Translations under genes and position numbers: made by a program
Shown here: positions 10,783 through 19,935 of the stretch, piece after piece
Layout of the letters: each line of letters begins with the position of its first letter
Numbering within the stretch: position 1 is the first letter of the stretch
Assembly (NCBI RefSeq): GCF_036226885.1
Contig: NZ_CP109027.1
Span: 7,936,001 to 8,000,000 of the forward strand
Source of the DNA: Streptomyces sp. NBC_00663
GTDB taxonomy: Bacteria; Actinomycetota; Actinomycetes; Streptomycetales; Streptomycetaceae
DNA length: 64,000 bases
Reading direction: 5' to 3'
Notes under the pieces: model-generated
Told to the model about the DNA's origin: nothing
What the model saw: only the letters and a program-made list of their open reading frames with translations
The model's database searches: none

Positions 10783-12927
10783 TCAGCCCGCCGTCTCCCC
10801 GCCCTTCCGGGCGCGGGAGGCGGCGGGTTCGTGCATGCTCACGGGGCCTCGCGCATGCCGTGCCTGCCCGCGAGGGCCGGGCAGCGGCGCCGGCGGCCAC
10901 CCCAGCGCACGGGCCACCGCCGCCTCCCGGTCGAGCCGGGCCCCTTCCCGTACGCACTCCTCGTACCGCTCGTCGCCCAGCCGTTCCCGCGCCGTCGCCT
11001 CGCACAGCTCGTGCGGGGCGTTGTAGTAGGCCGAGCCGAACAGCGGCAGCCCCACCGAGGGCCACATCGCCCCCGCCGCGCCCAGCAGCACCGCCGCCTC
11101 GGCGGCGTCCGCGGCCTCGCCCCGCGCGGCCGTGACCAGGGCCAGCAGCTCGATCGACAGCACCGAACCCAGCAGATCGCTGAAGGCGTGCGCGGCACCG
11201 AGGCAGTCGGTGAGCAGCTCCCGGGCGCCGGTCAGGTTCCCCTCGGTCCAGGCCGCGTACGCCAGCACATACAAGGCGTACGACCTGGTCCAGCGCTCCC
11301 CGTGGTCCTCGCAGACCCGGCGGACGTCCTCGCACAGCTTCACGGCCTCCGGCAGATCGCCCTGGAAGGCCCGCGTCATCGCCAGCTCGACCTGGCCCAT
11401 CAGTACGTTGCTGTTGAGCTCGCCGATCTCCTGGTAGCGGTCTAGCGCCGAGCGCAGCAGCGTTTCTGCGCGGGGCATGTCGTCCGTGACCAGCGCCAGA
11501 CAGCCGGTGCGGTGCACCGCGTAGGCGATCGCCGTCGGGTTCGCCGAGCGCTCCGCCTCCTCCCGGCACTCCTGGAGCGCGGCCAGCGCGGGCACCTTGT
11601 CGCCCTGGAGGATCGCCACATAACCGAGCACCCACAGCGCCTTCAGCCGCGACAGCTCATGGTCGGACTCCAGCTGCACGGACTGCTCCAGCCAGTGCCG
11701 GCCCTCCGACAGCCGCCCGCAGCCGACCCAGTAGAACCAGAGTGAACCGGCGAGGTACTGCCCCAGATACGCCTCGTCCGGGTCGGCCAGACAGCGCTCC
11801 AGGGCGCAGCGCAGATTCGGCAGCTCCGCCTCGATCCGCGCCGCCACCTCGCCCTGCCGCGGTGAGAACCAGTCCAGCTCGCACCAGGTGGCCAGGCCCA
11901 GATACCAGTCGCGGTGGCGCCGGCGCAGCCGGTCCGCGTCCCCGGTCGCCTCCAGCCAGTCCTCGCCGTACGCCCGGACCGTGTCCAGCATCCGGTAGCG
12001 CACCCCCGCCGTCGTCTCCTCGCGCGCGACCACGGACTGCGCGAGCAGTTCCGTCAGCACGTCCAGGACGTCCTGCTCGGCCAGGCCGTTGCCACTGCAC
12101 ACGTACTCCACGGCCTCCAGGTCGAACAGCCCGGCGAACACCGAGAGCCGCGACCACAGCAGCCGCTCCTCGGGCGTGCACAGCTCGTGGCTCCAGCCGA
12201 TCGCCGTGCGCAACGTGCGGTGCCGCGCCGGGGCACCGTGGGCCGCGCCCGTCAGCAGCCGGAAGCGGTCGTCGAACCGGGCCAGCAACTGGGCGGGGGA
12301 CAGGGCCCGCAGCCGCCCGGCCGCCAGCTCGACGGCGAGCGGGATGCCGTCCAGCCGCCGGCACAGCTCCCGTACGTCGGGATCGTCACCGACGGCCGCA
12401 CCCTGCCTGCCCGCGCGGTCGACGAAGAGCTCCACGGCCTCGTCCTCGCCCAGCGGCGCCAGCGCGAACACCCGCTCGCCCGGCACGGACAGGGGTCTGC
12501 GGCCCACGGCGAGCACGGTGAGCCCCGGCACCCGGCCCAGCAGGTCCGTCACCAGCTCGGCGCACGCCTCGACGAGATGCTCGAACCCGTCCAGGACGAG
12601 GAGCAGTTGCCGGCCGGACCCCGTGAGATGCGCGAGCAGCGTCTCGCGCGGCAGCCGTGTGGTGTGGTCGGTCAGCCCCAGCGCCTGAACGACCGCGTAG
12701 TCGACGAACTCCGCGTCGCGCACCGGCGCCAGTTCGACCCGCCAGGCCGCCCTGCCCAGGGCCGCCCGGGCCGCCAGCCGTGACTTGCCCACGCCACCTG
12801 CGCCGGTCACCGTCACCAGGCGTGAGGTCTCCAGCAGTCGGGACAGCGCGGCGAGTTCGGCCGTGCGGCCCACGAACGCGTCCAGTTCGAGAGGCAGATT
12901 GCCGTCGCTGAGCCGATCATCCCGCAT
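10783..12927 (-). CDS. NB-ARC/TPR predicted ATPase, LuxR/AfsR-like without a DNA-binding domain
   Basis: The 714-residue protein resembles the STAND ATPases of the COG3903/AfsR-LuxR type. It begins almost directly with the nucleotide-binding domain: P-loop VTVTGAGGVGKSRLA near residue 40, Walker B LLVLDGFEHL near 110, and RLDGIPLAVELAAGRL around 200. A winged-helix segment and a long array of TPR-like helices continue to the end. I find no BTAD or OmpR domain at the N-terminus and no LuxR helix-turn-helix at the C-terminus, so direct DNA binding is doubtful. The start is the ATG at 12927; in-frame codons continue upstream. The last codons lie inside a hairpin shared with rpsD. Confidence 0.82.
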   Translation of the reverse strand: MRDDRLSDGNLPLELDAFVGRTAELAALSRLLETSRLVTVTGAGGVGKSRLAARAALGRAAWRVELAPVRDAEFVDYAVVQALGLTDHTTRLPRETLLAHLTGSGRQLLLVLDGFEHLVEACAELVTDLLGRVPGLTVLAVGRRPLSVPGERVFALAPLGEDEAVELFVDRAGRQGAAVGDDPDVRELCRRLDGIPLAVELAAGRLRALSPAQLLARFDDRFRLLTGAAHGAPARHRTLRTAIGWSHELCTPEERLLWSRLSVFAGLFDLEAVEYVCSGNGLAEQDVLDVLTELLAQSVVAREETTAGVRYRMLDTVRAYGEDWLEATGDADRLRRRHRDWYLGLATWCELDWFSPRQGEVAARIEAELPNLRCALERCLADPDEAYLGQYLAGSLWFYWVGCGRLSEGRHWLEQSVQLESDHELSRLKALWVLGYVAILQGDKVPALAALQECREEAERSANPTAIAYAVHRTGCLALVTDDMPRAETLLRSALDRYQEIGELNSNVLMGQVELAMTRAFQGDLPEAVKLCEDVRRVCEDHGERWTRSYALYVLAYAAWTEGNLTGARELLTDCLGAAHAFSDLLGSVLSIELLALVTAARGEAADAAEAAVLLGAAGAMWPSVGLPLFGSAYYNAPHELCEATARERLGDERYEECVREGARLDREAAVARALGWPPAPLPGPRGQARHARGPVSMHEPAASRARKGGETAG
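10787..10827. terminator. Terminator hairpin between rpsD and the NB-ARC ATPase gene
   Basis: CCCGCCG at 10787-10793 pairs with CGGCGGG at 10821-10827. The stem continues inward through CTCCCC and GCCC against GGGC and GGGAG around a TTCC loop, with one mismatch and one bulge. It lies just after rpsD and overlaps the last codons of the convergent ATPase gene. Confidence 0.7.
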
Positions 12928-13096
12928 AGGACACGGAGCGTACTGAACCGTATTCACTCCGTACAATCGCTTCGTGCAACTCGGGCCCGCGCGGACGGTA
13001 ATCCGGTGCGGAGCCGCGCCTGGGGCGCGATAGGCTCGGGCCACTGTTTTTTCTAGGTTCCGATGTTCAGAGCACGTATCAGGGAGCGGGTGCGCA

Positions 13097-13531
13097 GTGT
13101 CCGGTGGAGAGGTGGCCGGCATCCTGGTGGCCGTCTTCTGGGCGATCCTGGTCTCCTTCCTCGCCGTCGCGCTGGCGAGGCTGGCCCAGACGCTCAGGGC
13201 GACCACCAAGCTGGTGGCGGACGTGACCGACCAGGCCGTACCGCTCCTCGCGGACGCCTCCTCGGCGGTGCGCTCCGCGCAGACCCAGCTCGACCGGGTG
13301 GACGCGATCGCCTCCGACGTCCAGGAGGTCACCTCCAACGCCTCCGCGCTCTCCACCACCGTCGCCTCCACCTTCGGCGGCCCGCTGGTCAAGGTCGCGG
13401 CCTTCGGCTATGGCGTGCGCCGGGCGATCGCAGGCCGCAAGGACGACGTGCCCGCCAAGACGCCCCGGCGTACCGTGATCGTGGGCCGCACGGTTCCGGC
13501 CGGTCGGCGGAACCAGCGGAAGAAGGGCTGA
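13097..13531 (+). CDS. DUF948 domain-containing membrane-associated protein
   Basis: This 144-residue protein starts with a single hydrophobic segment (VAGILVAVFWAILVSFLAVALARLA, residues about 6-29). An amphipathic helical region follows, with repeated Val/Ala/Asp spacing (DVTDQAVPLLADASSAV, then QTQLDRVDAIASDVQEVT). This is the DUF948 pattern seen in general stress proteins of unknown function. The basic C-terminus ends RRNQRKKG. The start is GTG 13097 after GGAGCGGG. It is followed 10 bp later by another small gene and then alaS, a conserved actinobacterial arrangement. Its link to alaS is probably only co-transcription. Confidence 0.85.
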   Translation: MSGGEVAGILVAVFWAILVSFLAVALARLAQTLRATTKLVADVTDQAVPLLADASSAVRSAQTQLDRVDAIASDVQEVTSNASALSTTVASTFGGPLVKVAAFGYGVRRAIAGRKDDVPAKTPRRTVIVGRTVPAGRRNQRKKG

Positions 13532-13541
13532 GAGCCAACCG

Positions 13542-13895
13542 ATGTTCCGCCGTACCTTCTGGTTCAGCACGGGCGTCGCCGCCGGTGTGTGGGCCACCAC
13601 CAAGGTCAACCGCAAGCTGAGGCAGCTGACCCCGGAGCACCTCGCCGTCGCCGCGACGAACAAGGCGATCGAGGCCGGGCACAAGCTCAAGGACCGTGCG
13701 GTGGGCTTCGCGCTCGACGTCCGCGACAACATGGCCCAGCGGGAGGAAGAGCTGGGGGAGGCGCTGGGCATCAACGCGAACCCCGAACTCCCCGCGCCCC
13801 GGCGGTTCGCCGCCATCGAGAACCGCAACAACCCGAAGTACGCCGAGGGATCGACGTACAAGACGTACCCGTACAACCGGAATGAGGACCACTGA
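13542..13895 (+). CDS. Small conserved protein upstream of alaS (DUF6167-like)
   Basis: This 117-residue protein is conserved in actinobacteria between the DUF948 gene and alaS. It has a short N-terminal hydrophobic stretch (TFWFSTGVAAGVWATTKV), then a helical region with KLRQLTPEHLAVAATNKAIEAGHKLKDRAVGF, and a Tyr/Asn-rich tail ending NEDH. The first 20 residues could anchor it to the membrane. No function is known. Its TGA shares bases with the ATG of alaS (TGATG), so the two are translationally coupled. Confidence 0.82.
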   Translation: MFRRTFWFSTGVAAGVWATTKVNRKLRQLTPEHLAVAATNKAIEAGHKLKDRAVGFALDVRDNMAQREEELGEALGINANPELPAPRRFAAIENRNNPKYAEGSTYKTYPYNRNEDH

Positions 13896-16567
13896 TGGAG
13901 TCGGCCGAGATTCGCCGCCGCTGGCTGAGCTTCTACGAGGAGCGCGGTCACACCGTCGTCCCTTCGGCGTCGCTCATCGCGGACGACCCGACTCTGCTCC
14001 TGGTCCCCGCCGGCATGGTCCCCTTCAAGCCGTACTTCCTCGGTGAGGTCAAGCCGCCGTGGGCGCGCGCGACCAGCGTGCAGAAGTGCGTGCGCACGCC
14101 CGACATCGAAGAGGTCGGCAAGACCACCCGGCACGGCACGTTCTTCCAGATGTGCGGCAACTTCTCCTTCGGCGACTACTTCAAGGAAGGCGCCATCAAG
14201 TACGCCTGGGAGCTGCTCACCAGCCCCCAGGACAAGGGTGGTTACGGCCTGGAGCCGGAGAAGCTCTGGATCACCGTCTACAAGGACGACGACGAGGCCG
14301 AGCGCATCTGGCAGGACGTCATCGGTGTGCCGAAGGAGCGCATCCAGCGCCTCGGCATGAAGGACAACTACTGGTCCATGGGCGTCCCCGGCCCCTGCGG
14401 CCCCTGTTCCGAGATCAACTACGACCGCGGCCCCGAGTTCGGCGTCGAGGGCGGCCCCGCCGTCAACGACGAGCGGTACGTGGAGATCTGGAACCTCGTC
14501 TTCATGCAGTACGAGCGCGGTGAGGGCATCGGCAAGGACAACTTCGAGATCCTCGGAGAGCTGCCGAGCAAGAACATCGACACCGGTCTCGGACTTGAGC
14601 GTCTCGCCATGATTCTGCAGGGCGTGCAGAACATGTACGAGATCGACACCTCCATGGCCGTCATCAAGAAGGCCACCGAGCTGACCGGTGTCGCGTACGG
14701 CGACGCCCATGACTCGGACGTCTCCCTGCGCGTGGTCACCGACCACATGCGTACGTCGGTGATGCTCATCGGCGACGGCGTCACCCCCGGCAACGAGGGC
14801 CGCGGTTACGTGCTGCGCCGCATCATGCGCCGCGCCATCCGCAACATGCGCCTGCTCGGCGCCACCGGCCCGGTCGTCCAGGAGCTGGTGGACACCGTCA
14901 TCGCGATGATGGGCCAGCAGTACCCGGAGCTCGTCACCGACCGCGAGCGCATCGAGAAGGTCGCCCTCGCCGAGGAGGCCGCCTTCCTCAAGACGCTCAA
15001 GGCCGGCACCAACATCCTCGACACCGCGGTCACCGAGACCAAGGCCTCCGGTGGCAAGGTCCTCGCCGGTGACAAGGCGTTCCTGCTCCACGACACCTGG
15101 GGCTTCCCGATCGACCTCACCCTGGAGATGGCCGCCGAACAGGGCCTCTCCGTGGACGAGGACGGCTTCCGGCGCCTGATGAAGGAGCAGCGGGAGCGCG
15201 CCAAGGCGGACGCCCAGGCCAAGAAGACCGGCCACGCCGGTGCCGGTGCCTACCGTGAGATCGCGGACAGGACCGGCGAGACCGAGTTCATCGGCTACGC
15301 GGACACCGAGGGCGAGTCCACGATCGTCGGCATCCTCGTCGACGGCGCCTCCTCCCCGGCCGCCACCGAGGGCGACGAGGTCGAGATCGTCCTGGACCGC
15401 ACCCCGTTCTACGCCGAGGGCGGCGGCCAGATCGGCGACACCGGCAAGATCAAGGTCGACTCCGGTGCCGTCATCGAGATCCGCGACTGCCAGAAGCCGG
15501 TTCCGGGCGTGTACGTCCACAAGGGTGTCGTGCAGTTCGGCGAGGTCACCGTCGGCGCCAAGGCCCAGGCCTCGATCGACGCCCGCCGCCGCACCGCCAT
15601 CGCCCGCGCCCACTCGGCCACCCACCTCACCCACCAGGCCCTGCGTGACGCACTCGGCCCGACGGCCGCCCAGGCCGGTTCCGAGAACCAGCCCGGCCGC
15701 TTCCGCTTCGACTTCGGCTCGCCGTCCGCCGTTCCGACGGCCGTGATGACCGACGTCGAGCAGAAGATCAACGAGGTGCTCGCGCGCGACCTCGACGTCC
15801 GCGCCGATGTCATGGGCATCGACGAGGCGAAGAAGCAGGGCGCCATCGCCGAGTTCGGCGAGAAGTACGGCGAGCGCGTGCGCGTCGTGACCATCGGCGA
15901 CTTCTCCAAGGAGCTGTGCGGCGGCACCCATGTGCACAACACCTCGCAGCTCGGCCTGGTCAAGCTGCTCGGTGAGTCGTCCATCGGCTCCGGTGTCCGT
16001 CGTATCGAGGCTCTCGTCGGTGTCGACGCGTACAACTTCCTCGCCCGGGAGCACACGGTCGTCGCCCAGCTCCAGGAGCTGATCAAGGGCCGTCCGGAGG
16101 AGCTGCCGGAGAAGGTCTCCGCGATGCTCGGCAAGCTGAAGGACGCCGAGAAGGAGATCGAGAAGTTCCGCGCGGAGAAGGTGCTCCAGGCCGCGGCCGG
16201 TCTCGCCGAGTCCGCGAAGGACATCCGTGGCATCGCCGTCGTGACCGGCCAGGTCCCGGACGGCACCACCGCCGACGACCTGCGCAAGCTGGTCCTCGAC
16301 GTGCGTGGCCGTATCCAGGGCGGTCGGGCCGCCGTGGTCGCGCTCTTCACCACGGCCAACGGCAAGCCGCTGACGGTCATCGCCACCAACGAGGCCGCCC
16401 GCGAGCGTGGCCTCAAGGCCGGTGACCTGGTCCGCACGGCCGCCAAGACCCTCGGCGGCGGCGGTGGCGGCAAGCCGGACGTCGCCCAGGGCGGCGGCCA
16501 GAACCCGGCCGCGATCGGCGAGGCCGTCGAGGCCGTCGAGCGTCTGGTCACGGACACCGCGAAGTGA
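13895..16567 (+). CDS. alaS: Alanyl-tRNA synthetase
   Basis: The 890-residue enzyme charges tRNA-Ala and hydrolyses Ser- and Gly-tRNA-Ala. The class II catalytic core is at the N-terminus (R..RW..F...GH..VPS, then MCGNFSFGDYFKE). The editing domain carries HSATH near residue 575 and CGGTH near residue 675. The C-Ala domain ends with a Gly-rich GGGGGGKPDVAQGGG segment. The start at ATG 13895 overlaps the preceding stop. It is followed, with a 4-bp overlap, by ruvX, the common alaS-ruvX-mltG-aroE order of actinobacteria. Confidence 0.98.
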   Translation: MESAEIRRRWLSFYEERGHTVVPSASLIADDPTLLLVPAGMVPFKPYFLGEVKPPWARATSVQKCVRTPDIEEVGKTTRHGTFFQMCGNFSFGDYFKEGAIKYAWELLTSPQDKGGYGLEPEKLWITVYKDDDEAERIWQDVIGVPKERIQRLGMKDNYWSMGVPGPCGPCSEINYDRGPEFGVEGGPAVNDERYVEIWNLVFMQYERGEGIGKDNFEILGELPSKNIDTGLGLERLAMILQGVQNMYEIDTSMAVIKKATELTGVAYGDAHDSDVSLRVVTDHMRTSVMLIGDGVTPGNEGRGYVLRRIMRRAIRNMRLLGATGPVVQELVDTVIAMMGQQYPELVTDRERIEKVALAEEAAFLKTLKAGTNILDTAVTETKASGGKVLAGDKAFLLHDTWGFPIDLTLEMAAEQGLSVDEDGFRRLMKEQRERAKADAQAKKTGHAGAGAYREIADRTGETEFIGYADTEGESTIVGILVDGASSPAATEGDEVEIVLDRTPFYAEGGGQIGDTGKIKVDSGAVIEIRDCQKPVPGVYVHKGVVQFGEVTVGAKAQASIDARRRTAIARAHSATHLTHQALRDALGPTAAQAGSENQPGRFRFDFGSPSAVPTAVMTDVEQKINEVLARDLDVRADVMGIDEAKKQGAIAEFGEKYGERVRVVTIGDFSKELCGGTHVHNTSQLGLVKLLGESSIGSGVRRIEALVGVDAYNFLAREHTVVAQLQELIKGRPEELPEKVSAMLGKLKDAEKEIEKFRAEKVLQAAAGLAESAKDIRGIAVVTGQVPDGTTADDLRKLVLDVRGRIQGGRAAVVALFTTANGKPLTVIATNEAARERGLKAGDLVRTAAKTLGGGGGGKPDVAQGGGQNPAAIGEAVEAVERLVTDTAK

Positions 16568-17034
16568 CGATGCGCAGAGGGCGTCGACTCGCGATCGACG
16601 TCGGGGACGCCCGGATCGGGGTCGCCTCGTGCGACCCCGACGGGATCCTCGCCACTCCGGTGGAGACGGTCCCGGGCCGGGACGTCCCGGCCGCCCACCG
16701 CCGGCTGAAGCAGTTGGTGGAGGAGTACGAACCGATCGAGGTCGTCGTCGGACTCCCCCGCTCCCTCAAGGGGGGCGAGGGCCCGGCCGCGGTCAAGGTA
16801 CGAGGCTTCGCCCAGGAGCTGGCCAAGGGCATCGCGCCGATCCCCATCCGCCTGGTGGACGAGCGGATGACCACGGTCACGGCCAGCCAGGGACTGCGCG
16901 CCTCGGGTGTGAAATCCAAGAAGGGCCGCTCCGTCATCGATCAAGCAGCCGCTGTGATCATCCTTCAGCAGGCGCTCGAATCCGAACGGGTGTCAGGTAA
17001 AGCACCCGGAGAGAGCGTCGAAGTGGTCATCTGA
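16564..17034 (+). CDS. ruvX: Putative pre-16S rRNA nuclease / Holliday junction resolvase YqgF
   Basis: The 156-residue protein has an RNase H-like fold. The first catalytic Asp is in RLAIDVGDARIGVA, a conserved Glu in EVVVGLPRSLKGGEGPAA, and the last acidic cluster in VDERMTTVTA and SKKGRSVIDQAAA. The family processes the 5' end of 16S rRNA in E. coli and has been annotated as a Holliday junction resolvase. GTG 16564 overlaps the alaS stop; ATG 16570 is an equally good start. It is co-transcribed with alaS. Confidence 0.93.
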   Translation: MTMRRGRRLAIDVGDARIGVASCDPDGILATPVETVPGRDVPAAHRRLKQLVEEYEPIEVVVGLPRSLKGGEGPAAVKVRGFAQELAKGIAPIPIRLVDERMTTVTASQGLRASGVKSKKGRSVIDQAAAVIILQQALESERVSGKAPGESVEVVI

Positions 17035-17106
17035 TCGCGATACGGTAACGTTCCGCGCGATCGCGGCGCTGTTCGAACAGGTGCCGCACAGAGAGAGGCG
17101 GAACGG

Positions 17107-17160
17107 ATGCCGAGCCACAAGCCGCGCGACCGCCGCCTCGCGGCTCTAGGGGATCGATGA
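17107..17160 (+). CDS. 17-codon upstream ORF coupled to mltG
   Basis: In the 122-bp gap between ruvX and mltG, ATG 17107 follows the strong ribosome site AGAGAGGCGGA and opens a 17-codon frame, MPSHKPRDRRLAALGDR. The frame ends at TGA 17158-17160 and overlaps the mltG ATG at 17157 in the arrangement ATGA. Six of the 17 residues are basic, and the frame includes a rare CTA leucine codon followed by the mltG ribosome site AGGGGA. The arrangement predicts translational coupling. Whether the peptide matters or only its translation is unknown. Confidence 0.55.
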   Translation: MPSHKPRDRRLAALGDR

Positions 17161-18890
17161 CTGAGTATGGCCGGGGCCAGGAAGGCTCCGAACCGTGGCA
17201 TCCGCAGGACCCGTATTACGGGGACGGCGGATGGGAAGGGCAGCAGGGCCACGTCGGCCAACAAGCTGCCTACGGCGGCCAGCCGCAGCACTTTCCGCAA
17301 GCGCCGCAGCAGCCGGAGTACGGCGACTGGGGCACCGGCCAACAGGCCGACTACGGTCAGGCGCAGCAGCAGTACCAGCAGCAGCACTACGACCAGCAGC
17401 ACCAGCAGTACGACCCGAGCCAGCAGCAGTACGACCCGAACCAGCAGTACGGCCAGCAGCAGTACGCGCCCCAGCAGCCTCAGCAGCAGTACGACAACAG
17501 CGCCTGGGGCACCGGGACGCACACGCATGTCCAGTACACGGACCCCTCGGACCCGTACGGCCAGCAGGCCGCCGCGTACGGCGCCGGTGACCAGCCCGAC
17601 TACTACGGCACCCCCGACGCGTACCCCCCGCCGGAGCCGCCGAGCCGTCGCCGCGCCGAGCCGGAACCGCAGCGGACGGACTGGGACCCCGGCCCCGACC
17701 AGGGCGAACACGCCTTCTTCGCGGGCGGCGGGGACGACGACGGCGCCGACGATGTCGATGACGAGGGCGGTCGTGGCGACCGTAAAGGCCGCGGGGGCAA
17801 GAAGCCGAAGAAGCGCCGCAGTGGCTGCGCCTGCCTGGTGGTCGTGCTGGTCTTCGGCGGCGGGCTCGGAGGCATCGGCTATTTCGGCTACCAGTTCTAC
17901 AAGGATCGTTTCGTCTCGGCGCCGGACTATGCGGGTGACGGTACCGACACGACGGTGTCGATCGTTGTCCAGAAGGGGGCGGGCGGCGCCGACATCGGGC
18001 GATTGCTGAAGGCGAAGGGTGTCGTCAAGAGCGTCGACGCGTTCGTTTCTGCGTTCACCCGGAACGAGGGGGAGAAGAAAGTCCAGGCCGGCGCCTATCT
18101 GCTGAAGACGCAGATGTCCGCCGAGAGCGCCGTGAAGATGATGCTCGACCCGAAGAGCCAGAATGCCGTGATGGTCACGCCGGGTCAGCGCAATATCGCG
18201 GTCTACAAGCTTATCGACGACAAACTCGGCCTGAAGTCCGGTGCCACCCTCAAGGTCGCCAAGGCGGATTACAAGAGCCTCGGACTTCCGGACTGGATGG
18301 AAGTCAACAGCGAGATGAAGGACCCGCTGGAGGGCTTCCTGTATCCGGGCACCTATCCGGCGGCCAAGGGCATGAAGCCCGAGACGGTCCTGAAGGACAT
18401 GGTGGCCGAGGCCACCAACAAGTACGACTCGCTCGACCTGGAAGCCAAGGCCAAGACGCTCAAGCTCGACAGCCCGATGGACATCATCACCATCGCGAGC
18501 CTTGTCCAGGCCGAGGGCAAGACCACCGACGACTACCGCAAGATGGCGGAAGTGGTCTACAACCGCCTCGACTACGCGAACCAGCAGACCTATGGATCGC
18601 TCCAGTTCGACTCGACGTACAACTACGCGAAGAACGAGAGCAACATCGACATCAGCGAGTCGGAGATCAGCAAGGACAAGGACCCGTACAACACGTACAC
18701 CAACAAGGGTCTGCCGCCCGGCCCGATCGGGAACCCGGGCGCCGACGCGCTCAAGTCGACGCTGAATCCCACCGACGACGGCTGGTACTACTTCGTGGCG
18801 ACCGACGGCGTGAGCAAGACAGAATTCGCCAAAACGCACGCAGAGTTCCTGAGACTCAAGGAAAAGTTCGATGAAAGCAGGGGCAACTGA
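17157..18890 (+). CDS. mltG: Endolytic murein transglycosylase MltG (YceG-like)
   Basis: The enzyme cleaves nascent peptidoglycan glycan strands at the outer face of the membrane and so sets chain length. The 577 residues comprise a long cytoplasmic N-terminus rich in Gln, Tyr and Pro (about 1-155, with repeated QQYDP/QQQY units), an acidic and then basic segment, one transmembrane helix (about 222-246), and the YceG domain. In the catalytic motif region ASLVQAEG, the Glu is the presumed active residue, and VVYNRL and LPPGPIGNPG are conserved. The start at ATG 17157 overlaps the end of a 17-codon ORF. Its 3' end overlaps aroE by 20 bp. Confidence 0.95.
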   Translation: MTEYGRGQEGSEPWHPQDPYYGDGGWEGQQGHVGQQAAYGGQPQHFPQAPQQPEYGDWGTGQQADYGQAQQQYQQQHYDQQHQQYDPSQQQYDPNQQYGQQQYAPQQPQQQYDNSAWGTGTHTHVQYTDPSDPYGQQAAAYGAGDQPDYYGTPDAYPPPEPPSRRRAEPEPQRTDWDPGPDQGEHAFFAGGGDDDGADDVDDEGGRGDRKGRGGKKPKKRRSGCACLVVVLVFGGGLGGIGYFGYQFYKDRFVSAPDYAGDGTDTTVSIVVQKGAGGADIGRLLKAKGVVKSVDAFVSAFTRNEGEKKVQAGAYLLKTQMSAESAVKMMLDPKSQNAVMVTPGQRNIAVYKLIDDKLGLKSGATLKVAKADYKSLGLPDWMEVNSEMKDPLEGFLYPGTYPAAKGMKPETVLKDMVAEATNKYDSLDLEAKAKTLKLDSPMDIITIASLVQAEGKTTDDYRKMAEVVYNRLDYANQQTYGSLQFDSTYNYAKNESNIDISESEISKDKDPYNTYTNKGLPPGPIGNPGADALKSTLNPTDDGWYYFVATDGVSKTEFAKTHAEFLRLKEKFDESRGN

Positions 18891-19710
18891 CGCCCGCCGG
18901 GCCGCTGTGCTCGGTTCGCCCATCACCCACTCCCTCTCCCCGGTGCTCCATCGAACCGCGTACGAGGAACTGGGGCTCAAGGGCTGGTCGTACGACCGCT
19001 TCGAGATCGACGAGGCCGCGTTGCCCGGGTTCTTCGCGGAACTCGGGCCCGAGTGGGCCGGACTGTCGCTGACCATGCCGCTGAAGCGGGCCGTCATCCC
19101 GCTGCTCGACGAGATCAGCGAGACGGCCGCCTCGGTCGAGGCGGTCAACACGGTCGTGTTCACCGAGGACGGCCGCAAGGTCGGCGACAACACCGACATC
19201 CCCGGCATGGTCGCGGCGCTGCGTGAGCACGGCATCGAGACGGTGGACTCCGCCGCGATCCTCGGCGCCGGCGCGACGGCGTCCTCGGCGCTGGCCGCGC
19301 TGGCCCGGGTCTGCACCGGTGAGGTGGTCGTCTACGTCCGCAGCGAGGCCCGCGCCGCCGAGATGCGGCAGTGGGGGGAGCGGCTGGACGTGGAAGTCCG
19401 TACGGAGGACTGGTCCGCGGCGGCCGACGCACTGCACCGGCCTCTGGTGATCGCCACCACCCCGGCCGGCACCACGGACGCCCTGGCCTCCGTGGTCCCG
19501 GAGCGGCCCACCACCCTCTTCGACGTGCTGTACGAGCCGTGGCCCACCCAGCTCGCGGCGCGCTGGTCGATGTTCGGCGGGGCCGTCGTCAGCGGCCTCG
19601 ACCTGCTGGTGCACCAGGCGGTGCTCCAGGTCGAGCAGATGACGGGGCACCGACCCGCCCCCGTGGACGCCATGCGGAAAGCGGGCGAGCAGGCGCTGGC
19701 GGCCCGCTAG
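18871..19710 (+). CDS. aroE: Shikimate dehydrogenase
   Basis: AroE reduces 3-dehydroshikimate to shikimate with NADPH, the fourth step of the shikimate pathway. The 279 residues include the substrate-binding SLSP motif (GSPITHSLSPVLH), the catalytic Lys in SLTMPLKRAVIP, the NTDIPG motif, and a nucleotide-binding GAGATASSA. The start ATG 18871 lies inside the last codons of mltG (20-bp overlap), so the genes are coupled. The next aro gene follows after a 225-bp gap. Confidence 0.95.
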   Translation: MKAGATDARRAAVLGSPITHSLSPVLHRTAYEELGLKGWSYDRFEIDEAALPGFFAELGPEWAGLSLTMPLKRAVIPLLDEISETAASVEAVNTVVFTEDGRKVGDNTDIPGMVAALREHGIETVDSAAILGAGATASSALAALARVCTGEVVVYVRSEARAAEMRQWGERLDVEVRTEDWSAAADALHRPLVIATTPAGTTDALASVVPERPTTLFDVLYEPWPTQLAARWSMFGGAVVSGLDLLVHQAVLQVEQMTGHRPAPVDAMRKAGEQALAAR

Positions 19711-19935
19711 GAACCTCCGGATTCCGCAGGGGGAACCACGCGGCAGAGTGACGGCATCGCCTGAGCCTTGCTAGTGGATGGCCGTCCGCCTGGTGGACCG
19801 GCGGCCGGACATGTCCGTGGGACGTGGGAGGATCGAAGGTGGCGGGCCCGGGCCGCGCACCTGGTCACGCCATTGCCGTACGCGAGGACGCGCGTACGCA
19901 GGGCAGTACGAGGGCGCGAGCATAGAGGAGCACCG
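19711..19935. other. Gene-free spacer between aroE and aroC
   Basis: This 225-bp gap has in-frame codons continuing into aroC, but no family similarity. It holds a purine-rich AGAGGAG at its end and probably a promoter. I see no clear hairpin or repeated element in it. Confidence 0.5.
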
